A DNA stretch of 64,000 bases, from contig JAAYAX010000014.1 in assembly GCA_012719175.1 (NCBI GenBank), positions 1-64,000 on the forward strand, written 5' to 3'. This stretch comes from Methanomassiliicoccus sp. (GTDB lineage Archaea > Thermoplasmatota > Thermoplasmata > Methanomassiliicoccales > Methanomassiliicoccaceae). This document shows positions 23,916 to 33,152 of the stretch, one piece after another. The notes beneath the pieces were generated by a model, which made no database searches, was not told the origin of the DNA, and saw nothing but the letters and a program-made list of their open reading frames with translations. The position numbers and the translations under genes were made by a program. Every line of letters starts with the position of its first letter. The first letter of the stretch is position 1.

Positions 23916-24485
23916 ATGGTGCTTACTCTCGATGAAAAGGACAAGATAATCATTTCCATGTATTCTTCCGACCCCAATGTGTCCCAGGAGTCGATCGCCA
24001 AGGTGCTCCGCCTATCCCAGCCATCTGTCGCTAGCCGGGTGGCCAAACTGAGGGAGAGGGGCGCACTTGAACTGAACGCGGGAGTTAGCCCCTTGAGAAT
24101 GGGCCTCTACCTGGCCAAGGTGGACCTGTCCTCGACGAACCCATCGGTGATCTTGAACAGGTTCGTCGATTGCCCCTATTTTGCCAATGGTTTCAGCGTC
24201 TCCGGCCGTCATAACCTTTGCCTGTTCTTCTTCAGTGAGAGCGTGACCACTCTGGAGTCCATAGTGAACGGCCACATACGGTCCGACCCTTCGGTCACGG
24301 ATGTGGACTTCGATATCGTGATCTCCTCCCAGAAGGATTTCATAATACCTGTGAAGCTCAAGCCAGAGAGGAGCAGCAAGCCACCGTGCGGCATCAACCT
24401 CAACTGCACAGACTGCCCCTCCTTCAAGGGTAAAAAATGCATGGGCTGCCCGGTCACAGGCCAGTACCAAGGTACGTTCTATTGA
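23916..24485 (+). CDS. Winged-helix regulator with C-terminal cysteine cluster
   Basis: A 189-residue protein. Residues about 5-50 form an Lrp/AsnC-like HTH (SQESIAKVLRLSQPSVASRV); the middle resembles a ligand-binding alpha/beta domain. The C-terminus has five cysteines, C158, C164, C167, C175 and C178 (CX5CX2CX7CX2C), a pattern fit to hold an Fe-S cluster or zinc. It sits divergent from hcp, so an NO- or redox-sensing role like that of bacterial HcpR or NsrR is attractive. That role is inference; the family is not one I can name. Confidence 0.72.
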   Translation: MVLTLDEKDKIIISMYSSDPNVSQESIAKVLRLSQPSVASRVAKLRERGALELNAGVSPLRMGLYLAKVDLSSTNPSVILNRFVDCPYFANGFSVSGRHNLCLFFFSESVTTLESIVNGHIRSDPSVTDVDFDIVISSQKDFIIPVKLKPERSSKPPCGINLNCTDCPSFKGKKCMGCPVTGQYQGTFY

Positions 24486-24494
24486 GCATCAGAA

Positions 24495-25301
24495 CTATCG
24501 TCCCAGCCCTTTGTCCTCCTCGGACGGCATTTCCCCCGGCCATGGGGCCATTTCCCTCATCAGGGGCTTGGTGATGGACATCAGCAGGGCCGAGGTGACC
24601 TTGAGCCGGGCCCCGACCTTGACATCGTAATAGAAGTCGCCCTTGTCCTTGTAGAACTCGTAATCTGCTGGCAACCATTCCTTGGTCTCCAAGCTGGCGT
24701 TCTTGAAGAAACGGAAGCGCATGTATTCCGAGAACGAGGGGCGCATGACCTTCTTTTCGAGCACTCTGTAGAACCTCGCGGCCTCTCGCTGGAGGCGAGC
24801 GCTCCTCTTGGCTAGGGCCCGGGGACTTATGGGCCACGGGAGCTGCAGATATGCTAGCTCGCTAACGACCTCAGGGCCGCCTAAGGCGATGCGCAGGGCA
24901 TCCAGGGTCTTTTTAAGACCCGCCCCTCCGTTCGCCACTATCATCACCTTCTTGCCATAGAACCGGGGGCGGTGGTTGGTGTATGCCATGCGATCCATGA
25001 AGTTCTTCATCAGGGCGCTGACGTTCTGCACATAGCCCGGGGATACAAGGATGATGCCGTCTGCACCATCGATCTTCTCTTCGATCATCGTCCTGTTATC
25101 CTTGATGGGGCACAATCCTTCCCCTGCCCTGATGCAGGTGAAGCATCCCCGACAGGACTTGAGGTCGGCGTCCACAAGGTGAAGGCGCTCCACCTGCACC
25201 GGCCCCATCCGATTTAACGCCAGCTCGATCTCCTCTACGACCTTCGTGCCAGTTCCGTTCCTTCGAGGACTTCCCATGATGGCAAGGACCTTCATCCGCA
25301 A
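24495..25301 (-). CDS. Iron-sulfur flavoprotein (NADPH-dependent FMN reductase family)
   Basis: A 268-residue protein with an N-terminal flavodoxin-like fold (VLAIMGSPRRNGTGTK is the FMN phosphate loop) and a compact cysteine motif C50-X2-C53-X2-C56-X7-C64 that binds a 4Fe-4S cluster, as in methanogen Isf proteins. Isf carries electrons and can reduce oxygen or peroxide. The basic C-terminal third is longer than usual (Isf is about 190 residues). It is convergent with the hcp regulator (9-base gap). The gene ends TAG, with TGA after one more codon. Confidence 0.82.
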   Translation of the reverse strand: MRMKVLAIMGSPRRNGTGTKVVEEIELALNRMGPVQVERLHLVDADLKSCRGCFTCIRAGEGLCPIKDNRTMIEEKIDGADGIILVSPGYVQNVSALMKNFMDRMAYTNHRPRFYGKKVMIVANGGAGLKKTLDALRIALGGPEVVSELAYLQLPWPISPRALAKRSARLQREAARFYRVLEKKVMRPSFSEYMRFRFFKNASLETKEWLPADYEFYKDKGDFYYDVKVGARLKVTSALLMSITKPLMREMAPWPGEMPSEEDKGLGR

Positions 25302-25440
25302 GCCTCTGTATCAGGACCATTACGAAGCAGCGCTAAAAAATGATATCCATTGGTGCCGGGTACCTTCACATTCATCCAAGAACATCACATCCTTGATGCT
25401 TCAGGGTCATATTCTAGACCGAGCACGGGATCCAGCATCC

Positions 25441-26109
25441 CTAGAGATCGATCTCGGTCTCGGCCTCGCCCCACAGTGCTGTGAGCTTGCCCCCGTCCTT
25501 CATGAAGACCATACCGTCCAGATATCCTATCCATCCGTCCTGCTCGTATTGGGTTCCGAACAGTGTATCGCGGAGGAGTATCAGCTCCCAATCATGGGAT
25601 ACATGGATATCCAGGCGTGTGGTTCCGCAGGGATCGGTCAGGCGCTCCAATATGGGGTGGAGGACCTTGTCCGATGCGTCCGGCGCCGGCAGTATCCACT
25701 CCTTGTCGATCTCCCCGTTGAACCATGCGCGTATGAAGCCGTGCCCGAGCCTGTCAGCCACTTCCAACGTCCTATCGTCCAAGAGGTAGGGGGCGCACAG
25801 GTCCCAGGTCTCGGTGCAGCTGAGGACCTTGTTGCCATTTCCCGCAAGGCCGACGGACATGGCCTCTGCGGTCTCCCGGCAGCGCACCGCGGGACTGTGG
25901 AAGAACCGCACCTGGCGTTCTCCAGCTATTCCCTCGCCGAACCTCCGGGCATTCTCACGTCCCTTCTCATTGAGCCCCACTCCCAGGCTCTCGGTCACGG
26001 TAGCGATGGGGGGCCTATCGGCATGACGCACGATCGCGGCCATCGTCACATCCCTGTTCTGGTTCAGAAGATCTAAGATCCTGCACCCGTTCATCATGCA
26101 CCCGGCCAA
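25441..26109 (-). CDS. Histidine phosphatase-family protein
   Basis: A 222-residue protein with the histidine phosphatase signature VRHADRPP (R-H with the phosphohistidine) near residue 28, an RCRETAEAM segment carrying a phosphate-binding arginine, a conserved Glu/Asp site, and a second catalytic histidine in VSHDWEL. These enzymes act on phosphorylated sugars, nucleotides or proteins; the substrate here is unknown. The start could be a few residues downstream. The stop is TAG; further amber codons follow in frame, so true read-through would be long. Confidence 0.75.
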   Translation of the reverse strand: MAGCMMNGCRILDLLNQNRDVTMAAIVRHADRPPIATVTESLGVGLNEKGRENARRFGEGIAGERQVRFFHSPAVRCRETAEAMSVGLAGNGNKVLSCTETWDLCAPYLLDDRTLEVADRLGHGFIRAWFNGEIDKEWILPAPDASDKVLHPILERLTDPCGTTRLDIHVSHDWELILLRDTLFGTQYEQDGWIGYLDGMVFMKDGGKLTALWGEAETEIDL

Positions 26110-26130
26110 GAGATAAGGGGAGCACCTAGT

Positions 26131-27309
26131 TCATTGTTTGGGGGGATCCTGAGATGCGGCCAGCAACCTGTGCTGACCCTCTGCGAATATTATCTCGAAC
26201 CGTGCTCCCTGTCCCGATACCCCCGTCTCCCTGATATCCACACCAGTTATCGACAATATCTCTTTGGACAGGAAGAGGCCGAACCCCGATGTGGAGTTTC
26301 TCCTCAGGAAGAGGCGGGACTTGTCCCTGATGCCGACCCCGTTATCCTGGAAGGAGAGGACCAAGTGGCCGTTCTCCTCTTTGGTGCTAACCACCAGGAC
26401 CGAGCCTTTGCTATGGCGGACCACGTTCTGAGCTAGATTGTAGAAGACCTTCCCGATCATGGAATCAGCGAAGATCATGTAGTCATCCACCTCCACCTTC
26501 ACGCTCAGAGATGCCTTATCCAGGGGGATAAGCGAGTTAATGAGGGATTCCCGGAGGTCGAACCACCTCGGTGCATTGATGCCAATATCCTGATAGTCCT
26601 TGGCGAAGGCTACGTGCCTCTCGATGGATTGCACGCTGCCCCGCGCCTTGGATAGAAGCTTGCGGACCTCAGCATCGGTCGTCCTTTCTATGGCCAGGGT
26701 TAGATATCCATCTAGGACCATGGCCTGGTTATTGATGTCGTGCCGGGTGATGGAGCTGAGGAGGTTCCATTTCCTATTGGCCTGCCTCAACGCTTCCTCC
26801 TTCATCTCCTTCTCGGTTATGTCCTCGATGACACCATCTATAAGGGAGATATCGCCCTCGTGATCAAAGAGGGCCGTCAGGGTCATGGAACCGAGGATAA
26901 TGCCTCCCGACCTGATCTTCATGCGGACCTTCCTGTCCTTGACCCTTCCCCCCCTTTTAAGCTCTGCCAATATGACATCACGGTCATGTGGATCTTGATA
27001 GAACCCGTCCGGATCGGCCTCCAGTATCGTCTCCTCGCTCTCGTAACCAAGTATCCTGCACAAGGCAGGATTGGCCTGGATCACCCGTCCCATGTTCTTA
27101 ATGTCGCTCCGAAAGATCCCCACGTTGACGTTCTCGATCAAGGTGCGGTACTTGTTCTCGCTGTCCTGAAGGGCTTTGAGGGTAGCGTGCAGCTCGTCGA
27201 TCTGCTCCTGCAGTTGGGGATAGTAGCTCTTGCGGTGAGAGGTCTCACCCAGGCCTATGATCTTCTGGCGGAGCGCTTCCGCCCGGATCTCATCCTCAGA
27301 GCGCGCCAT
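26131..27309 (-). CDS. PAS-domain sensor histidine kinase
   Basis: A 392-residue soluble kinase. An N-terminal coiled-coil region (about 25-50) leads into a PAS domain (about 50-170, starting ENKYRTLIENVNVGIFRSD). The phosphoacceptor H-box is SSITRHDINNQAMVLDGYL, an archaeal type, and the ATPase domain has NLAQNVVRHS (N box), QDNGVGI (G1) and TSGFGLFLSKEIL (G2). No membrane segment and no receiver domain are present, and no response regulator is next to it. It overlaps the alcohol dehydrogenase gene (14 bases). Confidence 0.85.
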   Translation of the reverse strand: MARSEDEIRAEALRQKIIGLGETSHRKSYYPQLQEQIDELHATLKALQDSENKYRTLIENVNVGIFRSDIKNMGRVIQANPALCRILGYESEETILEADPDGFYQDPHDRDVILAELKRGGRVKDRKVRMKIRSGGIILGSMTLTALFDHEGDISLIDGVIEDITEKEMKEEALRQANRKWNLLSSITRHDINNQAMVLDGYLTLAIERTTDAEVRKLLSKARGSVQSIERHVAFAKDYQDIGINAPRWFDLRESLINSLIPLDKASLSVKVEVDDYMIFADSMIGKVFYNLAQNVVRHSKGSVLVVSTKEENGHLVLSFQDNGVGIRDKSRLFLRRNSTSGFGLFLSKEILSITGVDIRETGVSGQGARFEIIFAEGQHRLLAASQDPPKQ

Positions 27310-28450
27310 GGAACAATCTCGCTATATCCTCCCTGTGGACGGGACGGGGGTTGGTGACATGACAGGCATCGTTGAATGCATTCTCGGTCAAGTAAGGGAT
27401 GTTCTCCTCCTTGACGCCCATCTTTGACAACCCCGTATCTATGTCCAACCTATCGATGAGCTCCCGGAGCCGGGAGAGTATGCTCTCCAGTCCACCGGTA
27501 CCGTCTGATCCTTTCCTGTCCATTGCCGCTTCCAGCGCGGAGTATCTATCGCGGACCGCAGAATAATTGAAGGCCACCACGACCTCCAGGAGCTTGGCGT
27601 TGCACTCTCCATGAGGGTAATCGAGGTATCCTCCCAGACTGTGGGCCATGGAGTGCACCAAGCCCAGGCTGGCATTGGAGAAGGCCAGACCAGCGTACAT
27701 GCTTCCCAGCATCACCTTCTCCCTATGCCTTAGTTCGCCGGGTTCTTCGTAGGCCAGCGGCAAGTATCGGGCGATCATCTTGGTGGCCTCCAGGGCGTAC
27801 ATGTCCGTCATGTACGAGGAGGCATTGGACACATAGGACTCGAAGGCATGGGACAAGGCGTCGATCCCGGTCTCAGCGGTGAGGTTGGGCGACATGGTGA
27901 GCGTCACCTCAGGATCGATGAGCGAGACGTCAGGCACCATGGCTTTGCTGATGATGCTGAACTTGCGCATCTTGTTCTCATCGGAGATTATGGCGAACTG
28001 CGATACGTCGGCGGAGGAGCCAGCCGTGGTGGGTATGCATATCATCGGTGGTCCGGGCACGGCGACCTCGTCTACCCCCTCCAGATCAAGTACGTGGCAG
28101 CTGTTCGTCACCACCGCACCTATAGCCTTGGCACAGTCCATGGGGCTTCCTCCCCCCACGGCCACCAGAAGGTCGCACTCGTTTTCCTGGTACTTCTGAG
28201 AGCCCTTGGCCACCTCCGATGTCCGGGGATTGGACGATACGCTGTCGAAAAGCACCAGTTGTAGCCCCTGACTTTCAAGCTCATCCCGCACCTCTCCGGT
28301 CCATCCCGCCTTGATGACACCCGGGTCGCTGACCAAGAACACGTTGCGACCGTGTAGGGTCTTCGCATATTGCCCTACAAGATTTCTAGATCCATTTCCA
28401 AGGATTATCTCGGGTGCGACAAACTTCCGGACAGGGAACTGTTCAGACAT
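27296..28450 (-). CDS. Iron-containing alcohol dehydrogenase
   Basis: A 384-residue NAD(P)-dependent dehydrogenase with an N-terminal nucleotide domain (LLVAVGGGSPMDCAKAIGA) and a C-terminal helical metal domain (GIDALSHAFESYVS, LGLVHSMAHSLGGYL and YPHGECNAKLLEVV supply metal ligands). Substrate unknown; relatives act on ethanol, butanol or glycerol-type alcohols. The frame reaches 28501, but the ATG at 28450 gives the usual family length and start (SEQFPVRKFVAPEIILGNGS). The 3' end overlaps the sensor kinase start. Confidence 0.87.
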   Translation of the reverse strand: MSEQFPVRKFVAPEIILGNGSRNLVGQYAKTLHGRNVFLVSDPGVIKAGWTGEVRDELESQGLQLVLFDSVSSNPRTSEVAKGSQKYQENECDLLVAVGGGSPMDCAKAIGAVVTNSCHVLDLEGVDEVAVPGPPMICIPTTAGSSADVSQFAIISDENKMRKFSIISKAMVPDVSLIDPEVTLTMSPNLTAETGIDALSHAFESYVSNASSYMTDMYALEATKMIARYLPLAYEEPGELRHREKVMLGSMYAGLAFSNASLGLVHSMAHSLGGYLDYPHGECNAKLLEVVVAFNYSAVRDRYSALEAAMDRKGSDGTGGLESILSRLRELIDRLDIDTGLSKMGVKEENIPYLTENAFNDACHVTNPRPVHREDIARLFHGAL

Positions 28451-28725
28451 CTGAGACCTTTTTTCTTCCAGGCGATCATGCCCTAATAACATTTCCGTCA
28501 TAATCCCAGCAAATGATTTTACCCTGTCGGGAACGTTACGAGGTCGGTCCTTCGGAGGGAAATTATTGAGCTTCCCCTCCGGCCCTTCTGCCTTCCCCTG
28601 TTGATGGAGGATCAGGTTGCAGATATACGCCGGAGAGAGATAAAGAGTGAGCGAAAGGCCCTGTCCGAAGGCAGAGGATGTTGTGTGCCGCTCTTCTAAT
28701 ATTGCCTCGATGCATTTCCGGTACG

Positions 28726-29493
28726 ATGAGAGACAGAGCCATGAGCATCGGATGGTTCACCACCGCCCGAGGTCCGGGATCACTCAACCTGTTCAGTACG
28801 TTGATGGATTGGATCCACAGCGGAGATATCGACGCCAAGGTGTCCTTCGTGTTCATCAACCGCGATGTGAAGGGCAACGCCTATCGCCAGTGCCTGATAG
28901 ACATGGCCACAAAGGAAGGGATACCGGTGATCCTCTTCCCTTCAGACAGCTTCAGGCCGGACCTGAAGATTAAGGACCTGGAGAGATGGAGGGATGCTTA
29001 TGGTGAAGGTCTGAGGGAGCACATCGCCGATCACCCCATGGACTTCGGGGTGCTCGCAGGATACATGCTCATCATCGATCCGATAACGTGTCAAAGATAC
29101 GATATTATAAACCTCCATCCTGCCCTCCCTGACACCTACACCGGTACTTGGGAGGAGATCGTGGGGAAGGTTGTGGAGAACCGCGATCCCTGCTATGGGG
29201 CAACGGTCCACGTCTGCAGCCCGGAGCTGGACCGAGGGGCCATCGTGGCCTACGATTCGTTCCCGACGGAATCTATCGTGAACGCTCCCATATCTGCAGA
29301 TGAAAAGGCCCGGAAGGTCCGCGCCGAGGAACTGAGGAGGGAGGCCCCGTTGCTGATGGAGTCCATCAGGATGCTGGTGGATGGGGAGGTCTCCATCCGG
29401 AAAGGCAAGGTGCATGATAGTGACGGTGTTGAAGCAAAGGGATGCTCGGACCTCTCAGCCAGGGTCAGCCAGGCCTTGGAGCGGAGCATGTGA
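28726..29493 (+). CDS. Formyltransferase-like (GART/formyl-transferase domain) protein
   Basis: A 255-residue protein related to phosphoribosylglycinamide formyltransferase. It has the start IGWFTTARGPGSLNLFSTLM in place of the usual GSGSN loop, DFGVLAGYMLIIDPITCQRY, the catalytic N-L-H-P-A-L-P segment, GATVHVCSPELDRGAIV, and a C-terminal helical part. The N-H-D triad's Asn and His are visible and an acid follows in CSPELDRG. In archaea purine formylation is usually by PurP, so the role is uncertain. The start is ATG 28726; ATG 28741 is equally possible. Confidence 0.75.
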   Translation: MRDRAMSIGWFTTARGPGSLNLFSTLMDWIHSGDIDAKVSFVFINRDVKGNAYRQCLIDMATKEGIPVILFPSDSFRPDLKIKDLERWRDAYGEGLREHIADHPMDFGVLAGYMLIIDPITCQRYDIINLHPALPDTYTGTWEEIVGKVVENRDPCYGATVHVCSPELDRGAIVAYDSFPTESIVNAPISADEKARKVRAEELRREAPLLMESIRMLVDGEVSIRKGKVHDSDGVEAKGCSDLSARVSQALERSM

Positions 29494-29546
29494 GGGGCGC
29501 ACGATTCGCAGGCCGAGCAAGGTCGCTCGGAATGGTCTCTTTAAAC

Positions 29547-29560
29547 CTCTTTATATACAT
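29547..29560 (+). promoter_or_regulatory. TATA box for the acetyl-CoA synthetase-like gene
   Basis: CTCTTTATATACAT, a good archaeal TATA element, lies about 40 bases before the ATG at 29601; start of transcription is expected near 29575. A GGTGAG ribosome binding site follows at 29590-29595. Confidence 0.6.
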
Positions 29561-29600
29561 TATCTCCGTTTCATGACGCCGATTTTCAGGTGAGACGAGA

Positions 29601-31319
29601 ATGGAGCTTACTATATCCCCGGGGGACCACGGGAATCTGGAGGATTACGACCGAACGTACAGTGAGTTCAACTGGTCGTCCGTGGAAAGGGAGTTCGACT
29701 GGTCCAATGGCGGAGCGTACAATGTGGCCGCTGAGGCCATCGACCGCCATGCCCGCAACTGGAGGCGCAACAAGATCGCGCTGTACGCTATGCAGGCCCG
29801 GGGAGAGGTACGTAAGTTCACGTTCGGGGACATCGCCGAGATGTCGAGCCGTTTCGCCTCAGGGCTGGAGAGACTTGGTGCAGTCAAGGGCGACCGCATC
29901 TTCGTTTTCCTGGACCGTACTGCGGAACTTTACATCTCAGTACTGGGGATAACCAAGATGGGGGGCATAGCGGGACCTCTGTTCTCAGCGCTGGGTCCGG
30001 ACGCCGTTAAGGACAGGGCCCTCGACTGTGGTGCTCGCTTCATCGTTACCTCCCCCTACTTGTACAAGCGTCTGGAGCCCATAATGGACGACCTCGTGGA
30101 TGTTGAGATGTTCATCATCGTGGGGGGCAGCGATGGTCTGGGGGAGAACACCATCAGCATCGAGGATCTCATGGAGTCGGGGAGCCCCAGCTACCGGGCG
30201 GTCAACATGGAGCCTACCGATCCCTACATCATCCACTACACCTCCGGCTCCACCGGAAAGCCTAAAGGGGTCCTTCTAGGGCACAAGGCCATGATCCAGC
30301 AGCTCATGACCTGCCGCTATGTGGTCGATCTCAAGGAGGAGGATACATACTGGTGCACCGCCGATCCTGGCTGGGTCACAGGTACTTCGGTAGGCATATT
30401 CGGACCATGGTTCCTGGGAACGACGATCGTCTCTTACGAGGGTCGTTTCGATGCCCGGGCATGGTACTCTCTTATAGAACGGTTCAAGGTCAGCGTGTGG
30501 TTCACCGCTCCCACCGCCCTGAGGATGCTCATGAGGGCGGGCAATGAGGTGGTCAAGGGCTATGACCTCTCCGCGCTCCGCCATATATGTTCAGCAGGGG
30601 AGCCCCTTAACCCTGAGGTGATCCGCTGGGGCCTGGAGGTTCTGGGAAGGCGGATACATGACAACTGGTGGCAGACGGAGACCGGGGCGCCATGCATATC
30701 CAACTACCGATCCATGACCATAAAACCTGGCTCCATGGGGAAGCCTATCCCGGGGATGGTCGCCGCGGTGGTGGACGAGAACGGAATGGAGCTCCCTCCC
30801 CGGCAGGAGGGGTTCCTGGCGCTGCGCCCGGGGTGGCCGGCGATGATGGTGGGCATATGGAGGAACACTCCCAAGTTCAAGGAGTACTTTGAGATCCCTG
30901 GCTGGTACATCTCCGGTGACCAGGCCTACAGGGACGAGGACGGGTACATCTGGTTCCTGGGCCGCGTGGACGATGTCATCAAGACCTCCGGCGAGAGGCT
31001 GGGACCGTTCGAGGTGGAGTCGGCCCTGATAGAACATCCGGCCGTGGCGGAGTCGGGGGTCATCGGAAAACCGGACGAGCTGCGCGGCGAGATCGTGAAG
31101 GCTTTCATCATCCTCCGCCCAGGTTTCACGCCATCGGAGAAGCTGAAGGAGGAGATCACGGTCTTCGTGAAGACCCGGCTTGCGTATTACGCCTACCCGC
31201 GGGAGCTAGAGTTCGTGGACAGTCTCCCTAAGACCCGCTCTGGCAAGATCATGAGGCGGGTGCTCAAGGCCCGGGAATTGGGGCAGTCTCCCGGGGATAT
31301 CACCATGCTGGACGAGTGA
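29601..31319 (+). CDS. Acetate--CoA ligase-like AMP-forming enzyme
   Basis: A 572-residue adenylate-forming enzyme that activates a short carboxylic acid (acetate or propionate) to the CoA ester. Core motifs: IHYTSGSTGKPKGVLLGH (P-loop), ISNYRSMTIKPGSMGKPIPG, YRDEDGYIWFLGRVDDVIKT (hinge) and PKTRSGKIMRRVLKA with the catalytic lysine. Length is shorter than bacterial Acs (about 650) and closer to medium-length archaeal forms. The promoter upstream is strong. It likely feeds acetate as carbon source, since these methanogens use methyl compounds for energy. Confidence 0.85.
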   Translation: MELTISPGDHGNLEDYDRTYSEFNWSSVEREFDWSNGGAYNVAAEAIDRHARNWRRNKIALYAMQARGEVRKFTFGDIAEMSSRFASGLERLGAVKGDRIFVFLDRTAELYISVLGITKMGGIAGPLFSALGPDAVKDRALDCGARFIVTSPYLYKRLEPIMDDLVDVEMFIIVGGSDGLGENTISIEDLMESGSPSYRAVNMEPTDPYIIHYTSGSTGKPKGVLLGHKAMIQQLMTCRYVVDLKEEDTYWCTADPGWVTGTSVGIFGPWFLGTTIVSYEGRFDARAWYSLIERFKVSVWFTAPTALRMLMRAGNEVVKGYDLSALRHICSAGEPLNPEVIRWGLEVLGRRIHDNWWQTETGAPCISNYRSMTIKPGSMGKPIPGMVAAVVDENGMELPPRQEGFLALRPGWPAMMVGIWRNTPKFKEYFEIPGWYISGDQAYRDEDGYIWFLGRVDDVIKTSGERLGPFEVESALIEHPAVAESGVIGKPDELRGEIVKAFIILRPGFTPSEKLKEEITVFVKTRLAYYAYPRELEFVDSLPKTRSGKIMRRVLKARELGQSPGDITMLDE

Positions 31320-31411
31320 GCGGCCCCGCTGCTCTCGCACGATCTTTCGGTCAGTCATCCATGGTTTCCTTGCCAGGACGATGCTGCAGGCGGGACTTTT
31401 ACTGAGCTACA

Positions 31412-32932
31412 TTACGTTCTTGCTCTAAGCTGCAGCCTGAGGATGATGAACTCCGCCGGCTTCAAGGCCGCGAAACCCACATGCAGGTTCAACAGGCCAT
31501 TTCTTAACTCATCGGCTGACGTGGTATCGTTGCCGCATCTCACAAAGAAAGCATCACGAGGTACGGTGCCCGGGAACGCTCCTTTGTGGAACAGGGCGAG
31601 AAGGAACGCCTCCACCGAGACGCGGACCTTGGACCACAGGGGCCGGTCGTTGGCCTCGAACATCGTCCACTCCAGGCCCTTTTGCAAGCTCTTCTCTATG
31701 AAAAGATAAAGTCGACGTACGGGGAGATACTTCCACTCTGAGGTGGAGAGGTCTGCACCATCGAGGGTCCTACCGCCCCAGATGACCACCCTGCCACCAG
31801 GCAGCTTCCGCAGACAGTTGATCGCCAACGTGTTCAAGAAACTCAACTCGCCGTCGCTCAGCCTAAGAGCGGTCTCACCCGCGCCCTTGATCACGGCCTC
31901 GGTCCCTGCGGGAACCTTCCACACTCCTCTTAGGGAATCGTTGCGGACGATCACACCGGCCACCGCTCCTGCAGGGGGTGCTGAGCGGGTCTGTCCAGGG
32001 CCATCAGGGACCATCAGGTTAGGGAAATACAGGGCTGCATCCTTGGCCACAGCCCCCAATGCCGTCCGAATCCCTTCTATGCCATTCCTCGCATCATCGA
32101 CGGTGGACCATCCCCGAGGTGCGTCCAGCAGGAGGATGGCCCTGTTCGCCCGGCAACGGTCCGCAGCGGCTGCCAGTATAGAGGGCTCCATCATCTGGTC
32201 CTCCCTGTATGGGGGGATGTACAGGATATCAAAGCCATCTGTCCGGTCCAGTGCGTTCATCCCTCCTCCGTCCGCACCGATGATGCTGGACGCATCGAGG
32301 GGGAGGCCGTCGCTGCCGCCGACCGCCAGGAACCTGCCTGCCGATACGGTCCTTACCTCTTCACCGTGCTCCTTGAAGCGCACGATCCTGGATCCCTCCT
32401 TCAGGACCTTGTCCACCTGTCTGGGACCATCCCCCATAGTTAGCTCGCGGTGAACTTCTGCGGGAACGTTCATCCCCGTTCCGGAGACCATTACCTCAAG
32501 GTTGAACGGTTCTCCTTCACGGAGTCCTTGCTTCCTTGTGGGGCGGGAACTTCTCGCGAGATCCACAGACACAATTATGCTTCGCCCCCATAGGCCCTCG
32601 CTGGCCGCTTCCAGTGTGAAAGCGCCCAGATCTATCACGGCCTTAGGATTATCGGAGCTTTGGGGATCGGGCCTGAACACGCGGACTACGATCAGCTCTT
32701 TGCCGTCATTTCCGAAGAACAACTCCACCGCCCCCTCTAAGGTCGTACCTAATGCTCCATTCCCGAAGTTCGCATGGAATTCGGACACATTGCTCACCTT
32801 CACCGGCACTCCCGCCGGGCCCATAGTGGACCTGCCAATGAACAAAGCCCGGGAGGTCGGGGAGGGAGAGATGGGGGGCACTGCGGTCGCTATCTCCTGA
32901 ACATAAACGCCTGGAAGCTGGTATCTTGGCAT
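31412..32932 (-). CDS. Contractile tail sheath protein (solitary)
   Basis: A 506-residue protein with the tail sheath signature: starts PRYQLPGVYVQEIATAVPP, as phage and contractile injection system sheaths do, with ELIVVRVFRP, and an end DELRNGLLNLHVGFAALKPA then EFIILRLQL that matches the subunit arm of the sheath family. In phage and injection systems it forms the contractile tube around a baseplate and tail tube. No tube, baseplate, spike or AAA gene is near; neighbours are the CoA ligase and a flavodoxin. It is thus either part of a dispersed system or a relic or adapted protein. A GAGGGATGGGA sequence precedes the ATG. Confidence 0.85.
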   Translation of the reverse strand: MPRYQLPGVYVQEIATAVPPISPSPTSRALFIGRSTMGPAGVPVKVSNVSEFHANFGNGALGTTLEGAVELFFGNDGKELIVVRVFRPDPQSSDNPKAVIDLGAFTLEAASEGLWGRSIIVSVDLARSSRPTRKQGLREGEPFNLEVMVSGTGMNVPAEVHRELTMGDGPRQVDKVLKEGSRIVRFKEHGEEVRTVSAGRFLAVGGSDGLPLDASSIIGADGGGMNALDRTDGFDILYIPPYREDQMMEPSILAAAADRCRANRAILLLDAPRGWSTVDDARNGIEGIRTALGAVAKDAALYFPNLMVPDGPGQTRSAPPAGAVAGVIVRNDSLRGVWKVPAGTEAVIKGAGETALRLSDGELSFLNTLAINCLRKLPGGRVVIWGGRTLDGADLSTSEWKYLPVRRLYLFIEKSLQKGLEWTMFEANDRPLWSKVRVSVEAFLLALFHKGAFPGTVPRDAFFVRCGNDTTSADELRNGLLNLHVGFAALKPAEFIILRLQLRART

Positions 32933-33152
32933 ATCCCATCCCTCTTTTTTCTATTAAGGAGTTCTGCCCCCAACATATGATGTCATGGGCCCTCCTACTA
33001 CTGGGTTAAAGCCTTCCATCCACAAAAAACAGGGCTCTGGTACACAGCGGACCAGGCGCTCGTACTTTACCCGATATGAAGGAAGGGGTGTTTATTACAA
33101 TGGACATTTTTATGATATGATAATGGTGTATCCCTCAGCAGAGGGGGTTAAT

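Noticed and set aside
31554-32939. Several long frames antisense or shifted relative to the sheath gene
   Set aside because: High-GC genes commonly give long shadow frames; only the sheath frame has family motifs and a sensible start.
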